Below, in pieces: positions 52,865 through 63,800 of a stretch of 64,000 nucleotides of DNA. Where the stretch lies: contig MU859149.1 of assembly GCA_033297205.1 (NCBI GenBank), positions 62,001 to 126,000 of the forward strand, in the 5' to 3' direction. The stretch is from Pseudoneurospora amorphoporcata (lineage: Eukaryota; Ascomycota; Sordariomycetes; Sordariales; Sordariaceae). Within the stretch, counting starts at the first letter, position 1. Every line of letters starts with the position of its first letter. The translations under genes and the position numbers were made by a program. The notes below the pieces were generated by a model that saw only the letters and a program-made list of their open reading frames with translations, made no database searches and was not told where the DNA came from.

Positions 52865-55255
52865 ATGACAGCAAACACCAAAGAAGCAACCAGCAAAGAA
52901 GAGCCCGGCCACGCACCTCTGAGCGTGGCCAACACAGCCAGCAATGGACCACCACCCGACGTCCCTCCCCCAGCCTACCAATCCCACCCCCTCGGCCCTC
53001 TCACAGCCTCCGAGATCACGCAAAGCTCCATTCGGATCAAAGCCTCATGGCCCTCAGGAACAGAAATCCACTTCAAAATCATCACCCTCCTCGAGCCCGC
53101 CAAAGCCCAACTAATGCCCTACCTCGTCGCCGAACGAGCCGGCCAGACACCGCTAGACATCGACAGACGATCCTTTGTCGTCTACTCCCTCCGCGGCACT
53201 CATAACGTGTACGAAGCCGTCGTAAACTTGACCAACAACACAGTCGAAAGCAACGCCAAGCTGGGACCCTTCCAACATGCCAACAGCGACGGGGAGGAGA
53301 TCATGGCTGTTGAGCAAGCCCTTCTCGCTGACCCCAAAGTTCAAGCCGAGATTGCCAAACTGAAGCTTCCTGAGGGAACACAAATCGTCATCGATCCCTG
53401 GGGTTACGGGTCTGATGGCATCAAGCACGAGACCGAGTCCGGGAAATTCTACGATGATCTCCGTGTCATGCAATGTTTCCTGTACATGCGCGATCCCGAG
53501 AACTCGTCCGAGCCGGATTCGTGCCACTACGCCTTTCCGCTTCCCATCTCGCCCGTCATCGACCCGGCCACGCTGGAGGTTATCCGCGTTGATATCCTCC
53601 CTACGGGACTGGACGATAAGGTCGAGCCGTTAAAGCCGTGGCAGCCACGGCCGCCGAATGAGTATATCCCTGAAGCGCAGGCTTCGCTTCGTACAGACCT
53701 CAAGCCTCTTCACGTCGTCCAGCCCGAGGGGGTGTCCTTCACCGTGGAGCCCTTCTCCGAGATGGGCCGGCTCATTCGGTGGCAGAAATGGGATTTCAAG
53801 GTTGGCTTCAACCAGCGCGAGGGAATGGTGCTTTACGACGTGCATTATGACAACAAGCCGCTTTTTTATCGCTTGTCGTTGAGTGACATGGCGATTCCCT
53901 ACTCGGACCCTCGCCATCCTTTCCACCGCAAAGCCGCGTTTGACTTGGGTGACGCTGGCGCCGGTATCATGGCCAACAACCTCAAGCTGGGGTGCGACTG
54001 CTTGGGATCCATTTACTACATCTCGGGCGTCTTGACAGACGGCAGCGGCTCGCCGGTCAACATGCCCAATGTGATCTGCGTGCACGAGCAAGACGCCGGT
54101 ATTGGGTGGAAGCACACCAACTACCGGACCAACCGGGCCGTCGTGACTCGGCAGCGGGAACTCGTTCTCCAAACTATTCTTACCGTGTCCAACTACGAAT
54201 ACATTTTATCGTTTGTCTTCAACACCTCAGCCGACCTCGCGTACGAAGCCCGCGCCACGGGGGTTTTGTCCACCCAGCCCGTCGATCTGGAATTGTCACA
54301 CACCCCGCACCCCTACGGGACTATAGTCCACCCAGGTGTTCTAGCCGGTTACCACCAGCACTTTTTTTCGTTACGAATCGACCCCATGCTATCAACTTCT
54401 TCCGCCCCTATCCTCTCCCCTTCTACAGGACCCCGTAACGCCATCGTCTACGAAGAATGCGTTCCCCTGCCCTTTGACCCACAGTCCAAAGACCCCTCCG
54501 CCAATACCCAAAATCCGCACGGCACAGGCTACACCCTGCGCACAACCCCCATCCTAGAACCAGGCGGCTACGACCTGTCTCCCCAAACCGGCCGCGTCTT
54601 CAAGATCCTCTCCCCTTCCAGTCATAACCCAATCAACAACTCCCCACCAGGCTACAAGCTGCACATCCCGCCCATGCAGCCCATGCTCGCCCACCCGTCC
54701 TCCTTCCACCACAAGAGAGCCGAGTTCGCCGATCACAGCGTGTATGTAACCAAATACCGCGAGGGCGAGCTCTACGCAGGAGGGAAATACACGAACCAAT
54801 CGCGGGGCGGGACCGGTGTTCGTTCGTGGGCAGCTGCTGATCGTAATCGTCGCGATAAACTAGATGCAGAGGGAGGGGATGAGCCCGTGGTCTGGGTCCA
54901 GTTTGGACTGCAGCATGTTCCCAGAACCGAGGATTTTCCTGTCATGCCTGTCGAGACGACGAGGGTGGTGTTGAGACCGGCGAATTTCTTTGACAGGAAT
55001 CCGGCGATTGATGTGAGGGAGCCGAGTAGGCAGGAGGTTAATTGTAGTGTTGGGTTGAACAGTGAGAAGATGCTGGCAGGTGGGAAGGATATGGTGGAGA
55101 AAGTTAAGGAGATTGGGGAGAAGGTGCTTAGAGTGAACTTGGGAGGGGGATCAGGGGAAGGGGAAGGGGAGGCGGGGAGTAGTGGGAAGCATGAGCAGGT
55201 GTTAGGCGGAGAGGGGGGGAAGTTGGCGTCTGTGTGCTATGGGGGACATGCTTGA
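52865..55255 (+). CDS. Copper-containing primary amine oxidase (TPQ)
   Basis: An intronless frame of 796 residues, starting at ATG in context GCCAACATGAC. The enzyme oxidises primary amines to aldehydes with H2O2 and NH3. The cofactor motif is TVSNYEY with Tyr444 as the TPQ precursor. The catalytic base fits Asp360 (KAAFDLGDAGAG). Copper ligands fit His497 and His499 (GYHQHFF) and His684 (GLQHVPRTEDFPVMP). Spacings match the yeast enzyme closely. Residues 1-45 are a Pro-rich polar leader and the last 90 residues are disordered and Gly/Glu-rich. No signal peptide and no C-terminal SKL is present, so a PTS1 peroxisomal route is not evident. It is same-strand and 1.7 kb from the P450; cluster membership is possible, but nitrogen scavenging is the default role. 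Confidence 0.95.
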   Translation: MTANTKEATSKEEPGHAPLSVANTASNGPPPDVPPPAYQSHPLGPLTASEITQSSIRIKASWPSGTEIHFKIITLLEPAKAQLMPYLVAERAGQTPLDIDRRSFVVYSLRGTHNVYEAVVNLTNNTVESNAKLGPFQHANSDGEEIMAVEQALLADPKVQAEIAKLKLPEGTQIVIDPWGYGSDGIKHETESGKFYDDLRVMQCFLYMRDPENSSEPDSCHYAFPLPISPVIDPATLEVIRVDILPTGLDDKVEPLKPWQPRPPNEYIPEAQASLRTDLKPLHVVQPEGVSFTVEPFSEMGRLIRWQKWDFKVGFNQREGMVLYDVHYDNKPLFYRLSLSDMAIPYSDPRHPFHRKAAFDLGDAGAGIMANNLKLGCDCLGSIYYISGVLTDGSGSPVNMPNVICVHEQDAGIGWKHTNYRTNRAVVTRQRELVLQTILTVSNYEYILSFVFNTSADLAYEARATGVLSTQPVDLELSHTPHPYGTIVHPGVLAGYHQHFFSLRIDPMLSTSSAPILSPSTGPRNAIVYEECVPLPFDPQSKDPSANTQNPHGTGYTLRTTPILEPGGYDLSPQTGRVFKILSPSSHNPINNSPPGYKLHIPPMQPMLAHPSSFHHKRAEFADHSVYVTKYREGELYAGGKYTNQSRGGTGVRSWAAADRNRRDKLDAEGGDEPVVWVQFGLQHVPRTEDFPVMPVETTRVVLRPANFFDRNPAIDVREPSRQEVNCSVGLNSEKMLAGGKDMVEKVKEIGEKVLRVNLGGGSGEGEGEAGSSGKHEQVLGGEGGKLASVCYGGHA

Positions 55256-56401
55256 GGTGTGCTAAGTCGGTGTTTCTCGGGAGCCGGCGGGCTGGGGCGT
55301 GTGATATTGATTGGGATGCTGGTGGTTTTATAACTGGACTGGATCAAATGCTTATGTGGTAACAGCGTTGCATCAGGCTTTTCCTCGGGACGTGGAGAAA
55401 GTGGCTGTAGCATGAAATGATCATAATGGCCTTTTTCTCTTGAAGGCACTGTCCCATGTCATTGCCTACTAACAACAATCGACTAGCCGAGGGTAGCAGT
55501 ATGTCTCTCCGGCCGAGCACCTACGGTAAGCTTATCAATGCATCCGAACATGACTTGCTTCTGAAGCATTAATGCTCGGGAGTGATTCATCTGAAGCGGC
55601 TCTCGTTTACTGAGCACTCGCTGACACAGTCAGCGCATGGTTGGATGGATGGTCGTATCTGGGCTGGAAGGTCAAGGACACAGAGGATAGATAAGATCAG
55701 GACCATCAGGACGAAGTGGAAGAGAGCACGGCACGCGGGTGGCGTGGGTGCGATGGATGCCGAGGATGTTGGTGCGGTAGCTGCACGTGTTGTTGACGAT
55801 GAGACTGAGACGCAAGGGGAGAGCGAGAGCAACAAGAAGTGGCGAAATAGAGGCGTAGTGTAGATTTGGCGGTGGAGAGTATAACCGTCGGTGAGCTTGC
55901 GGAGAGGATACCTTGGGGAAGGTATTGGGCGAGGAGGTGAGGGTTCGGTATGCGAATGAGCCTTGGACCTGGACCTGGCCGGCGGATGATGATGACGACT
56001 CGGAACAAGACTGGGAAACGGGGAGGACAGTGAGTGATATGGATCCAATAGCCATTAGCCAGAGGTCAATGGGCGAATGAGTTCGATTCGAATTATAGGG
56101 TAGAAGCGGCGAAGGAATTGGGGTTATTGGAGAGGTTGATGACTGTGGATGCATTTTTGGAAGAGAGAAATAGGGGCTTGATTTGATCTGAGAGAGTGTC
56201 GTAGAGGTGTGGTTAGAAGGGAAGATAAGGTACCCAAGAAGACCATGGAGTAGTACGGACCGTCTTGGACCCATCAATTGGGTCTCATGTCAAGGTGACG
56301 GTTGCTCAAATTTACTGATCCTTAGATAAGGTACTCTACACAAGCATTGGCAAGTGATCAACCGTTGGAATATTGTCAACCGTTGTAACTCAGTAAAAAT
56401 G
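55256..56401. other. Intergenic after the amine oxidase
   Basis: Only low-complexity or Ser/Pro-rich frames on the minus strand (55587-56277), none with clear support. Nothing else seen. Confidence 0.5.
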
Positions 56402-56560
56402 TCCTGAGCGCGCTCGGTCTCCCAGTTCTCGATGTAAGGGTCCTTGCGGACACGGAGGGCATGGCCCGTGAAGGTGAGAGTTTGGGATGGGGTCGCAGAA
56501 GCTGGCGGTACGGATAGTCTCCTTGTGGGCCTCAAAGGCACTGGCCTCCTCGGGGAGAAC
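56402..56560 (-). pseudogene. Short gene fragment with one frameshift
   Basis: About 160 bases have strong C-ending codon bias and read as protein on the minus strand. One frame gives FVLPEEASAFEAHKETIRTA, then AS. After a one-base shift near 56497-56501 the next frame gives ATPSQTLTFTGHALRVRKDP, then YIENWETERAQD, before dissolving into AT-richer sequence near 56395. I do not recognise the parent gene. It looks like a truncated duplicate or relic. An unseen short intron could also explain the shift, but no GT-AG pair of usual length fits. Confidence 0.45.
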
Positions 56561-57275
56561 AAAACGAGTACTCTCTTCTGTCCCCCTCCTTCCTTTTCTC
56601 ATTAATCCCATCGTGCCTCCCTGAAGGAAAAGTTTCTCTCCAGGGCATTCCCGTCTTCGCTGTTTTGGCGCGACCAGAGAGCTTAGCCTCCCGTCCTGAT
56701 GGCTGTCTCTTTCTGTTCCTTCTTTTTCTCCTGTTCCTGCTCTGTCAACCCCAAGCCGGTCAGTCAGCCTCTGGCCAACCCTCCACAGCCTCGTAAGTAG
56801 CATGCCTCAACCCGGCAAACCCAAGTCACATCACATCACCAGACATTGAGCATGGAAGAACAAAGAAACACGTTCGTTCATTACATCCGCTGTATCTCAG
56901 CTGCATCAGCGACACTAGGTAAAGAAATGCAAACATAGGTATTGATAGCAGTAAATGCTTGTCCCCGCTCCATAACAAGCAGGGACGACGAATGATTGAA
57001 TTCATCGCAAACACAAACGACAACTGCAAAACTGACAGTATAGACCCATTCCTTGCAAGTGCCTTGTGACTTTAATTGCAACCCCAAACGCCGGAAAGAC
57101 AATGTGAAAGAACCGCTGCTGGTATCATACCAGGTGGTATGAGATACCCAAACCAACAAAAACGAAAAACAACAAACGCCGTGGTATATATGCAATCACA
57201 CTTCCACACAATCACGAGCCATCGTTTCCCCAAACCGAAATCATCACCCATCCCCTTCGTTCCCTCTTCAGGCCC
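56561..57275. other. Intergenic, 3' flank of the TCP11 gene
   Basis: No gene supported. The final 300 bases downstream of the minus-strand TCP11 stop codon are probably its 3' untranslated region. Confidence 0.5.
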
Positions 57276-60200
57276 CTACTGACCCTCAGCCTCAACCGCC
57301 TCAGCGACTTGATCCCACCACCCACCATGCGCCCCTCTATCAACCTCCCCAACCCTCCCAAGCATATCCACCAGATCTCTCACCTTATCCACAAACTCCG
57401 CCAGCCCCAAGCCCGCAAGCTTCTCTCCAGCGGTACTGGTAGCCTTGACCTTTTCAGAAGCCGAGGCACTAGCCGCCAGTCTCTGGAGGACGTACGCTCT
57501 CAGCCTGGTAAGAAGAAGACGAAGGACAGGATCGCTAGGCTCGCGATTTTGGGCAGTGATGGCAGCCGAGGAGAGGACGAGCTTGGTGACGAAGGAACGC
57601 AGGTGAACCTTGGTAGCAGCGGGCATGGAGCGACCGGCTTCGAGAGCTGTGAGGATGCCATCTACCGTTTGCTCCGAGGAAATTGGGTCAGAGGACGACT
57701 CGCTCCGCTCAAGCACAGCCAGAATACGCTGGGATTCGGTGCGCCAAGGGCCACGGACGTCGCGCTTGAGGAGGTTCTTGCATTGGAGGAGGATGGCACC
57801 TGTGGTGATGATCCTCTTGGTAACTCGCCCTGCCTCCACGACGCGCTTGTGATCGAGCCGCAGCATTTCCGGCATTTCGTCGATGCTTGGCGGATAGGGC
57901 TGGGTGAAGAGGTCCACAAGCATTTGGTTGTAGATCTTGTTGCCGTTTGGACGAGAACGAGGCATGTCAACGCCTTCGGGGTCGCGGCGGCTAACTTCAC
58001 CCATCAGTTTCTCACGGGCAGTGCGCCAGGCGGCTTTCGCAGCGGAGAGATGGTAGCGCCCGGCTTCGATGTCGGTGGCGAAGGCTTTGGCTTCGTAGGA
58101 GGGCGCCTGCTCGATGAGTTGCGGTGCAGCTTGTTGGAGCAAGTAGTTGGCATAATCACTAAGCATGACATCGATGAAGGCGTTCAAAGCCTCGAGACGG
58201 TCAACGTACGTGCCTTGGACGAGCTTTTCTTCGGCGAGCATCTTGACTTCGTCGTCACGGACGGGTGCGCAGAGCTTGGGCAGAAGTGTTGCCATGGCTT
58301 GGAACAGTTTCTCGTACGAGAAGCTGCCCATAGCAAACTGACGTTGGGCCATGTCCGTGTCGAGAAGTTCGCCGATTAGCGTGTGCATGGGGTTACCGGG
58401 GCGAACAAGCCTTTGGAGCTTCTCGCGGATCATGTCGGCGACCCGTAGTAGCAACATAAAGTGCACCTCCTGGTTGTCCGCCTGCATCGTTGCCCGCATC
58501 TCTTGGAAGAGGGGTGCAAGTAGATGAGCTTGTTGCTCGTGGTATTCGCTGGGCTCGGTACGGAAGTCCCTGTTGATAGCCAGCTCATGGACAACCACCC
58601 TGTTTTCTGGCAAGAGGCTCTTGGTGTGTGGTAGTACGACGCTGATCTTGAAGGTCTCGCCTTTCCTGGCCGGAGTTGACGGAGGCGTGGGAGTCTGTGT
58701 CTGTTGACCCTGGTTGCTGTCGTCGCCGAGCACGCCCATGGCTGTCTCTGATTCTGACTGGTCCGCCACACGGGGCTTCATATCACCGCGAGGCTTCTTG
58801 ACTCTAGCCTTGCGGGCCGCCCTGACGGCTTCCGTTACCAGCTGCTTGCCACGGGTGGGTCCGGCCAGTTTCTTGATGCGAACCAACAATAGCAGCTGGT
58901 TGTCTCGAATGCTTTCCCGGTACACCTGATCAACGGACCCGTCTGTGCTGTCCTTGACGGACTCCCAGATGGCATCGAGCTCGACGAACTGCATGACCAT
59001 GAGCTCAACCAGGGAGCTGGAGTCACGGGCCTTCCATGCAATAAAAGCATTGTAGAAGGTGGCGTACACCTCGGGGAACGACTCCAACAGGGCTGGAGGC
59101 GGAGTATAGTTATTAAACGCGGTCAGTCGCCCTAAAATGTTCTCAAACGAGATTAGTAGGTCACCAGCCTTGCCGACGAGTTCCTGCAACTGAGGGTTAG
59201 CCAGATCATCACGAGGGATCGGTTTCGCCAAGGCGGATCCAACCTGCTCTGGTTCTCCGGTGCCCTCCTTATTGCTAAGCACTTGGGACGGGTGGCCGAG
59301 AATGAGGAAGGCACTCAAAAATGAGCGAACTGCCGTCATCTCTTCCACCGACCCGGGCGCACCCTCGTTGAGCCCACAGATGCGAAGAACTCGAGAGGTG
59401 GCCACCAAGACGTTCTCCTGCGACAGCAAGCTGGTAACCGTATCGAAGGACGTCTCCCTAACCACGTCAATGGTCAAGCCTAGCGCGGCGAAGTCGGCTA
59501 CGGCCCGTTTACGACTCATGGACTTCCACCACCACTGGATCCTACTGGCGGCAGCATGGGGCCTGATGGGGCTTGACTCGCGTTCCTTGACTTCCTTGAC
59601 CTCGGGCATGACGTCGACCAAAGTGGGCTTCCTCGTTACAATGCTTTGACCGCGCTCCCTGCACTTAACTTTGGCTGCGTTGCGGTTGCGGAGTTCTTCC
59701 CTTCTCCGTTCGGCTTCGGCAAGACGTTCCTCCATCTGTATCTTGAGCTTCTTGTTCTCCTGCTCGCGCTTCTCCTTCATGGTTTCTGCAATCTGCTTGG
59801 CCCTCTTGACCTCCTCTGCACAGGCGGCGGCGATTTCGGCCAGGTTGCGCTCGCGGGCCATGGCGGCGGCAATGGCTCTCTCTTCGCTCTGTGTAATGTC
59901 CTTGACAGCCGCCTTGGCCTTGGCGGCTCGAATGCGAACTTTCTCGGCATGGGCGGCGCGGTCAGCCAGGCGGGCCTTTCGGTCCTCGAGGATGGAGGCG
60001 CGGCGCAAGTGTTGGGCGACATACTTGCTCTGGGGGCCGATGTCGCGACCGCAGCCATGGGAAGAGCGGGAATGGGCGGAGGAAATGCTGTTGCGACGAG
60101 ACGAAGCTGCACTGTCTTTGCGGCGGGTCTGGTTGGTGGGCCGGATGAAGAGGCGGGCGGCAATGTGCGGGGGCGGTGTGACGGTAGCGGAATCAGCGTC

Positions 60201-60347
60201 GCCGTCAGCCTGCTGGCTTACTATCTGCTCCTCAGGTGGCGGGCGAGAAAGATCGGTGGTCGGGTCGGGGGTAGTTGGCGATGGGGGGCCGATGGATTCT
60301 TCGAGGTTCCGAGCGGGCTCGGTCAAGCTCTCTGACGGTCGTCGCAT
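57276..60347 (-). CDS. TCP11 / SOK1-family protein
   Basis: An intronless frame of 1023 residues from MRRPSESLTE; the open frame extends about 100 codons further 5', but that part looks like leader (Gln run, no conserved words). The N-terminus is disordered. Residues about 125-255 form a long charged coiled coil (HAEKVRIRAAKAKAAVKD, EEVKRAKQIAETMKEKREQE). An IQ-like AASRIQWWWKS follows. The TCP11 region covers about 400-930, with MHTLIGELLDTDMAQRQFAM, LFQAMATLLPKLCAPVRDDE, LEALNAFIDVMLSDYANYLL and RDVRGPWRTESQRILAVLER. The yeast relative Sok1 suppresses loss of cAMP-dependent kinase, and fungal homologues influence growth and stress. The exact molecular role is unknown. Confidence 0.9.
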   Translation of the reverse strand: MRRPSESLTEPARNLEESIGPPSPTTPDPTTDLSRPPPEEQIVSQQADGDADSATVTPPPHIAARLFIRPTNQTRRKDSAASSRRNSISSAHSRSSHGCGRDIGPQSKYVAQHLRRASILEDRKARLADRAAHAEKVRIRAAKAKAAVKDITQSEERAIAAAMARERNLAEIAAACAEEVKRAKQIAETMKEKREQENKKLKIQMEERLAEAERRREELRNRNAAKVKCRERGQSIVTRKPTLVDVMPEVKEVKERESSPIRPHAAASRIQWWWKSMSRKRAVADFAALGLTIDVVRETSFDTVTSLLSQENVLVATSRVLRICGLNEGAPGSVEEMTAVRSFLSAFLILGHPSQVLSNKEGTGEPEQVGSALAKPIPRDDLANPQLQELVGKAGDLLISFENILGRLTAFNNYTPPPALLESFPEVYATFYNAFIAWKARDSSSLVELMVMQFVELDAIWESVKDSTDGSVDQVYRESIRDNQLLLLVRIKKLAGPTRGKQLVTEAVRAARKARVKKPRGDMKPRVADQSESETAMGVLGDDSNQGQQTQTPTPPSTPARKGETFKISVVLPHTKSLLPENRVVVHELAINRDFRTEPSEYHEQQAHLLAPLFQEMRATMQADNQEVHFMLLLRVADMIREKLQRLVRPGNPMHTLIGELLDTDMAQRQFAMGSFSYEKLFQAMATLLPKLCAPVRDDEVKMLAEEKLVQGTYVDRLEALNAFIDVMLSDYANYLLQQAAPQLIEQAPSYEAKAFATDIEAGRYHLSAAKAAWRTAREKLMGEVSRRDPEGVDMPRSRPNGNKIYNQMLVDLFTQPYPPSIDEMPEMLRLDHKRVVEAGRVTKRIITTGAILLQCKNLLKRDVRGPWRTESQRILAVLERSESSSDPISSEQTVDGILTALEAGRSMPAATKVHLRSFVTKLVLSSAAITAQNREPSDPVLRLLLTRLRAYVLQRLAASASASEKVKATSTAGEKLAGLGLAEFVDKVRDLVDMLGRVGEVDRGAHGGWWDQVAEAVEAEGQ

Positions 60348-63300
60348 TGCGTATCGGTAATTGTCGCGAGTGTCAAAAACGTGATAAGTATTAATTAGTC
60401 TCCAAGTGATTGTCGCGGGTAGGTAGTCGTGTATGGTAACGGTAAAGGGTATTCCAAAGATGGATTGACGGCGCGAGCGATAAGATAACGAAGTAAGCTC
60501 GACGGCGATGCTGGCCTGGGCGGCGACAATGCTTGGTCGGACAATATGATGGTGGATGTTGGGTCGAGGTCGGGAGTGTTGTTGTTGTTGTTGAAGCCGA
60601 AGAAGCTGGAATCGATGGAAGGAAAACGAATGGGTTGGATGCGGTCGATGGCTCACAATTACGCACTAGAGACCATCTGGTTGGGGGGGCGGGGATGGTC
60701 GGGTGGCAAGCAATCAAGCATAAATCGTAAAAGATGATGATGATGCTGGTACCGTACAACCTGTCGTGACCGGGTAACTAAGGTAACTGTATCTCAGTTG
60801 TACCGGTCCTCGCCAGTGTCGTCGGTTGCCGGATGCAAGAGACGTCAAGGAATGCAGACATCCATTCCACAAAGACGAATGCAACTCCGCAATTGGCGTC
60901 AACTGTTGCCTGCCGCTTGAGCACCTGCTTGCATCACTGTCCGCATTGCGACTGCCGCTGGCAGGACAGCCAACCCGAAAGGGTTAAAGCGCAGAATTGC
61001 TGGACACTAGGAGGCTATTATTGTCATGTGGATAAGTGCGCAAAGTTTGTTAGTAAGATATCCTCCATTTCGTACCAGCGTTTGGATTGCAAGCTTCTCC
61101 GCTTGCCCTGCTGCCTGCACTTTCCCATTTCTCTGGGCAACAAACCGTTGGAAGGTTGCAACTCTCGCGGCAAGTGCAGCACTGAGGGAGTCATCTGCTA
61201 CCATTCGGGTAGACGGCATGGCGTTCACCGCCCGTATCATCGTCGCCAGGAGTAAACCGACACCTCTTCCAAGCCCTGATCAACTCGGACGACGTGATGA
61301 GAAAACGAGAACCACACACCGAACGAGCTTTGCCCGTCCAGACGGTACCAGTTTCCTGCCTTGTGGCCGTGGGGGGATAGTTGCCCGAGCCGAAGACACA
61401 TCACGGCCAGCTTTGCAGCCATGGCATGAGGTGTGGTTAGTGAAGACTGAACTGCCGGTGAGTCCGCCCAAGTGGAATGTCGGAGCATTTGGTTCGGTTT
61501 CGATATATGCCTGGGGTTGAACCAAGAATCAGGAAGGCGGCTGGAGAACGTATGGTAGGGACAGATATGGGTGAGCGTGGGAGCGGCCTCCAGGATTCGG
61601 AGCCGAACGGTAGTGATGCCATCATGCCTACCTCTTATGTTTCTCTTATCCGCTTTACCGGCACCATCATGGACTTGAGTTTGGAGTGCAAGTTCGGCAC
61701 CGGGCAGGCCAAGATATCACGGTAGAGGTATGTTTACTTTCCCTATTTTAGCGCCCCCTACCTTAGTTGCCGTGCTTCCGGGCGCCCAGAGCCGCCCAGA
61801 GCCGCCCAGTCCGTTCAATTCGGGCTTCTCAAACAAAAAGTGGAGTCCTGGTTATTCATGTGCTGTCCTATGCGAGTTTCCGGCGAAAGATGCCATTTCC
61901 TTTTCTGTCTTGGCATTTTCTTTTTCTTTTTCCTCGTCGCATTTGTCGCAGAATGGTGGCACAACAAAGCATTCCGACGAGCCAAGGGCTTGGGATTGTT
62001 CGTGTGTTACCACCACCACACAAATGGGACTTGGCGAGCAGGCTGTCGAGTCGGGAATTAGGTAAACAACCATGGTCTCTCCCAGGATTGTTCACGATGG
62101 TTTTGCTTTGTCGATTCTTGGAGTTGACATGGCATCTGTCATCTTATCATCATCCCCGGCCTACCGCCCTTTGAATCCTTGAAATCCTTCCCCTCGGCAT
62201 CGGCATCAAACAAATCACGGCCCCCAAACCGGAGAAACAACAACCAACAGGGCGAGCGACTCATCATCTGAGAGGTGCCCAGCAAATGCCCAGCCAACGC
62301 CCAGCATACGCCCAGCATACGCCCAGGCTTTGGCCAAGGAGCAACCCGTTACCGCCAAGGAGGCTCAATTGACGGTTGGCAGCCCGCCAAGATCTCCGCC
62401 AAGGATGAGCCAAGCAGCTTGGGTCGATCCGCCAAAGGGGAAGGGGCTCACAAGGGGGTTTTGTATGGAGATTGGGGAAGTCGTCATTTCCACCTCAAAA
62501 GCCAAGCCAAAGTGGAAGGTGAGACCGTCTGCCCTCGTGAGCGGGTTTTTGCCTCTGCGTGAACAACAACACCCGAGCGTCTCTGGGCGTTTCCTGGGCA
62601 GCTGTATTCTGATACTGCCTAGCCTGTCCAGCACAGGCAGTTGCGGCTTGCGGCGGGGTTTTGCCCGCCTTCCATGTCACAGGGAGTCGGGTTCGTTTGC
62701 TTTTTTTTTGCTTGGAAGCAGCACTCCATTGACAGCCCAGAGACATTTGTTTGTTCTTTCCCATTTCTTGGGAGGGGTGTCTTGGGCTTTTTGGCATGGC
62801 ATGGCAAGCCGTGGCAATCCATGGCAAAAAGGTCGGTGGCCGCAGCATTGGCAACAAATATTGGCACGCCTGCTTCTTAAAAAAGGCGAACTTGCGCCCG
62901 CTTTATTAAACTTTCCTATCCTTCCATTTCTGTCTGGCATATCTCACCACCCAAGTCGCTACGTACATTACTACTCTCGAGTTGCGAATTGTTGATCTCC
63001 CTCTCGCCATCTGTCCAACATTACTCCAACAGACATAACACAACAACACAGACGCAACATCACACATACCCTAACGACATAACGACAATCAACTTTCAGC
63101 ATTGCGCACACTGCTTCTCGGCACCTGGGGACACTAGAGCAAAGGAAGCGGCAATACATGACAACGACAAGGAGATCAAAGCAAAACAGGAAACAGCACA
63201 CGAGTTAATCTTGCATCAATTTGGACGAGTCTGTCACCCACACCCCGATTCAAACATCAAGGGAACGTCTAGCACAGAAGGAAATCGGACAAACAAAAGA

Positions 63301-63491
63301 GTCGACATTGTCGTCGAACGTCGGACGGGGCCTGGACACTGCCGTGACCACCGCCGCCGCACCGTCCCGACCTCCTTACCTCTTCCGCCACTTTTGACCA
63401 ATCACAGGCCACGCATTCATTCACTTTGGATTCCCGGAATATCGCACTGTCACATCAACACCACATCACCATATCAGCGACATCAAGGAAT
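60348..63491. other. 3.1-kb intergenic region, divergent promoters
   Basis: It lies between the starts of the TCP11 gene (minus) and the membrane-protein gene (plus). Many short frames on both strands are unconvincing. It holds GCCGCCCAGA words near 61787-61808, an 11-bp repeat at 62288-62326, GGCATGGCA words near 62793-62828, and a CA-rich leader-like stretch from about 63010 to the next start. Confidence 0.5.
62288..62326. repeat. 11-bp tandem repeat GCCCAGCATAC, 3.5 copies
   Basis: Head-to-tail units: GCCCAGCCAAC, two copies of GCCCAGCATAC and a partial GCCCAG. Confidence 0.9.
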
Positions 63492-63800
63492 ATGGAGACC
63501 AGGATGTCACAGGACAGGGTCGGGAGTGGGGATGTAGAGGAAGGGTTCGATCAACATGAACAGTACCACAGCCATCAGACACAGACGACAACAACAACGA
63601 CAACGAGTGGAGGAAGCAAAGAAAGGCCAAGGGGGACCTCGTCGTCATCGCTCAAGGGAAAGCTAGTGACAGCACGGGCGATACTGGGTATCTCCTCAAT
63701 GATACTGGCGATTGCTATCTTGGGAGTCGTCGGTTATATGGTGGGGAAATTTGGAGATATAGGGTTTGCCCATGTTAGTCTTGTGTTTGTCGGGATTACG
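63492..63800 (+). CDS. Membrane protein, first exon only (runs off window)
   Basis: The first exon runs from METRMSQDRV through a polar Gln/Thr-rich N-terminus (HQTQTTTTTTTSGGSKERPR), a basic stretch, and two hydrophobic segments (ILGISSMILAIAILGVVGYM and GFAHVSLVFVGIT). It stops at a GTACGT donor at 63801. Downstream DNA to the window end is open in a frame rich in Leu/Val/Phe (LVVVVHVF; LIFIPFCCVFNQ), which suggests more membrane helices. I could not fix the acceptor without forcing the phase. The layout resembles small four-helix (MARVEL-like) fungal proteins, but that is only a guess. Confidence 0.6.

Noticed and set aside
55587..56277. Overlapping Ser/Pro-rich minus-strand frames
   Set aside because: Two competing frames of similar length with low-complexity composition and no motif; not enough to call a gene.
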